A DNA stretch of 28,933 bases from an uncultured Bacilli bacterium (lineage in GTDB: Bacteria > Bacillota_I > Bacilli_A > RF39 > UBA660), in contig CAKPMC010000013.1 of NCBI GenBank assembly GCA_934167875.1, positions 1-28,933 on the forward strand, read 5' to 3'. Position numbers and translations under genes: made by a program. Within the stretch, counting starts at the first letter, position 1. The number at the start of each line of letters is the position of its first letter. Shown here piece after piece: positions 28,858-28,933 of the stretch. The notes below the pieces were generated by a model, which did not search any database, was not told where the DNA came from, and saw only the letters and a program-made list of their open reading frames with translations.

Positions 28858-28933
28858 CGGGAAGTGGCTCAACTTGGTAGAGCACTTGGTTTGGGACCAA
28901 GGGGTTGCAGGTTCAAATCCTGTCTTCCCGACC
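28858..28933 (+). tRNA. tRNA-Pro (anticodon TGG), missing the final A of CCA at the window edge
   Basis: CGGGAAG/CTTCCCG acceptor, loop TTTGGGA (TGG). The window ends at ACC, so the last base of the 3' CCA lies outside. The array may continue. Confidence 0.95.

Overview
The window comes from a very AT-rich Bacillota (Firmicutes) chromosome that uses the standard bacterial code: UGA is a stop (for example at the ends of spmA, the second VTT gene and the DUF3603 gene) and Trp is UGG. AGGAGG or GGTGA ribosome-binding sites, DUF448/RnpM, SpmA/SpmB, YunB, YutH-like and YutD-like proteins all point to the Bacilli side of Bacillota, probably an uncultured host-associated lineage with a compact genome. 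Several blocks keep Bacillus subtilis gene order as I recall it: dacB-spmA-spmB...rluB, yjbA next to trpS, and the yunB/yutD/yutH/nfu neighbourhood.

Layout: (1) 1-3.5 kb holds the tail of an Rpn-type nuclease/transposase, a Tyr/Asn-rich small protein, an M29 aminopeptidase, and a coupled CPBP protease-metallophosphoesterase pair. (2) 3.6-9.1 kb is the nusA-infB operon. It starts with a leader hairpin and an unknown Cys-containing gene, then a RimP cut down to its N-terminal domain, nusA, rnpM, two different dCMP-deaminase-family genes where rplGA/ylxQ is usually found, infB and rbfA, and ends at a terminator. (3) 9.2-13.2 kb is an envelope cluster: a PrsW protease with a zinc ribbon, two VTT/DedA-type proteins, RmuC, a polytopic DUF2238-like protein and a small membrane protein. 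(4) 13.2-15.1 kb is a large secreted surface protein with mosaic codon usage. (5) 15.1-17.7 kb holds a small membrane protein with a DUF3603 (YjbA) protein, convergent with trpS, and a lipoprotein. (6) 17.7-22.6 kb holds dacB-spmA-spmB, two unknown genes (one with a RelE-like C-terminus), rluB and a ferredoxin. (7) 22.7-27.8 kb holds a tail-anchored acidic protein, yunB, a YutD-like protein, a DUF1292-like protein, a coiled-coil protein, a YutH-like coat protein, nfu and an S1-domain protein. (8) 27.8-28.9 kb is a twelve-tRNA array behind a strong promoter; the last tRNA loses one base at the window edge.

The main biological theme is sporulation. DacB/SpmA/SpmB (spore cortex and core dehydration), YunB and a YutH-like coat protein are present, and some of these genes carry upstream boxes resembling mother-cell sigma-E/sigma-K promoters. 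The main oddities are the one-domain RimP, the deaminase pair inside the translation operon, the RelE-like fusion gene beside the spm operon, and the mosaic surface protein. No rRNA, CRISPR array, complete insertion sequence or prophage is visible, and no gene-free stretch exceeds 300 bases.
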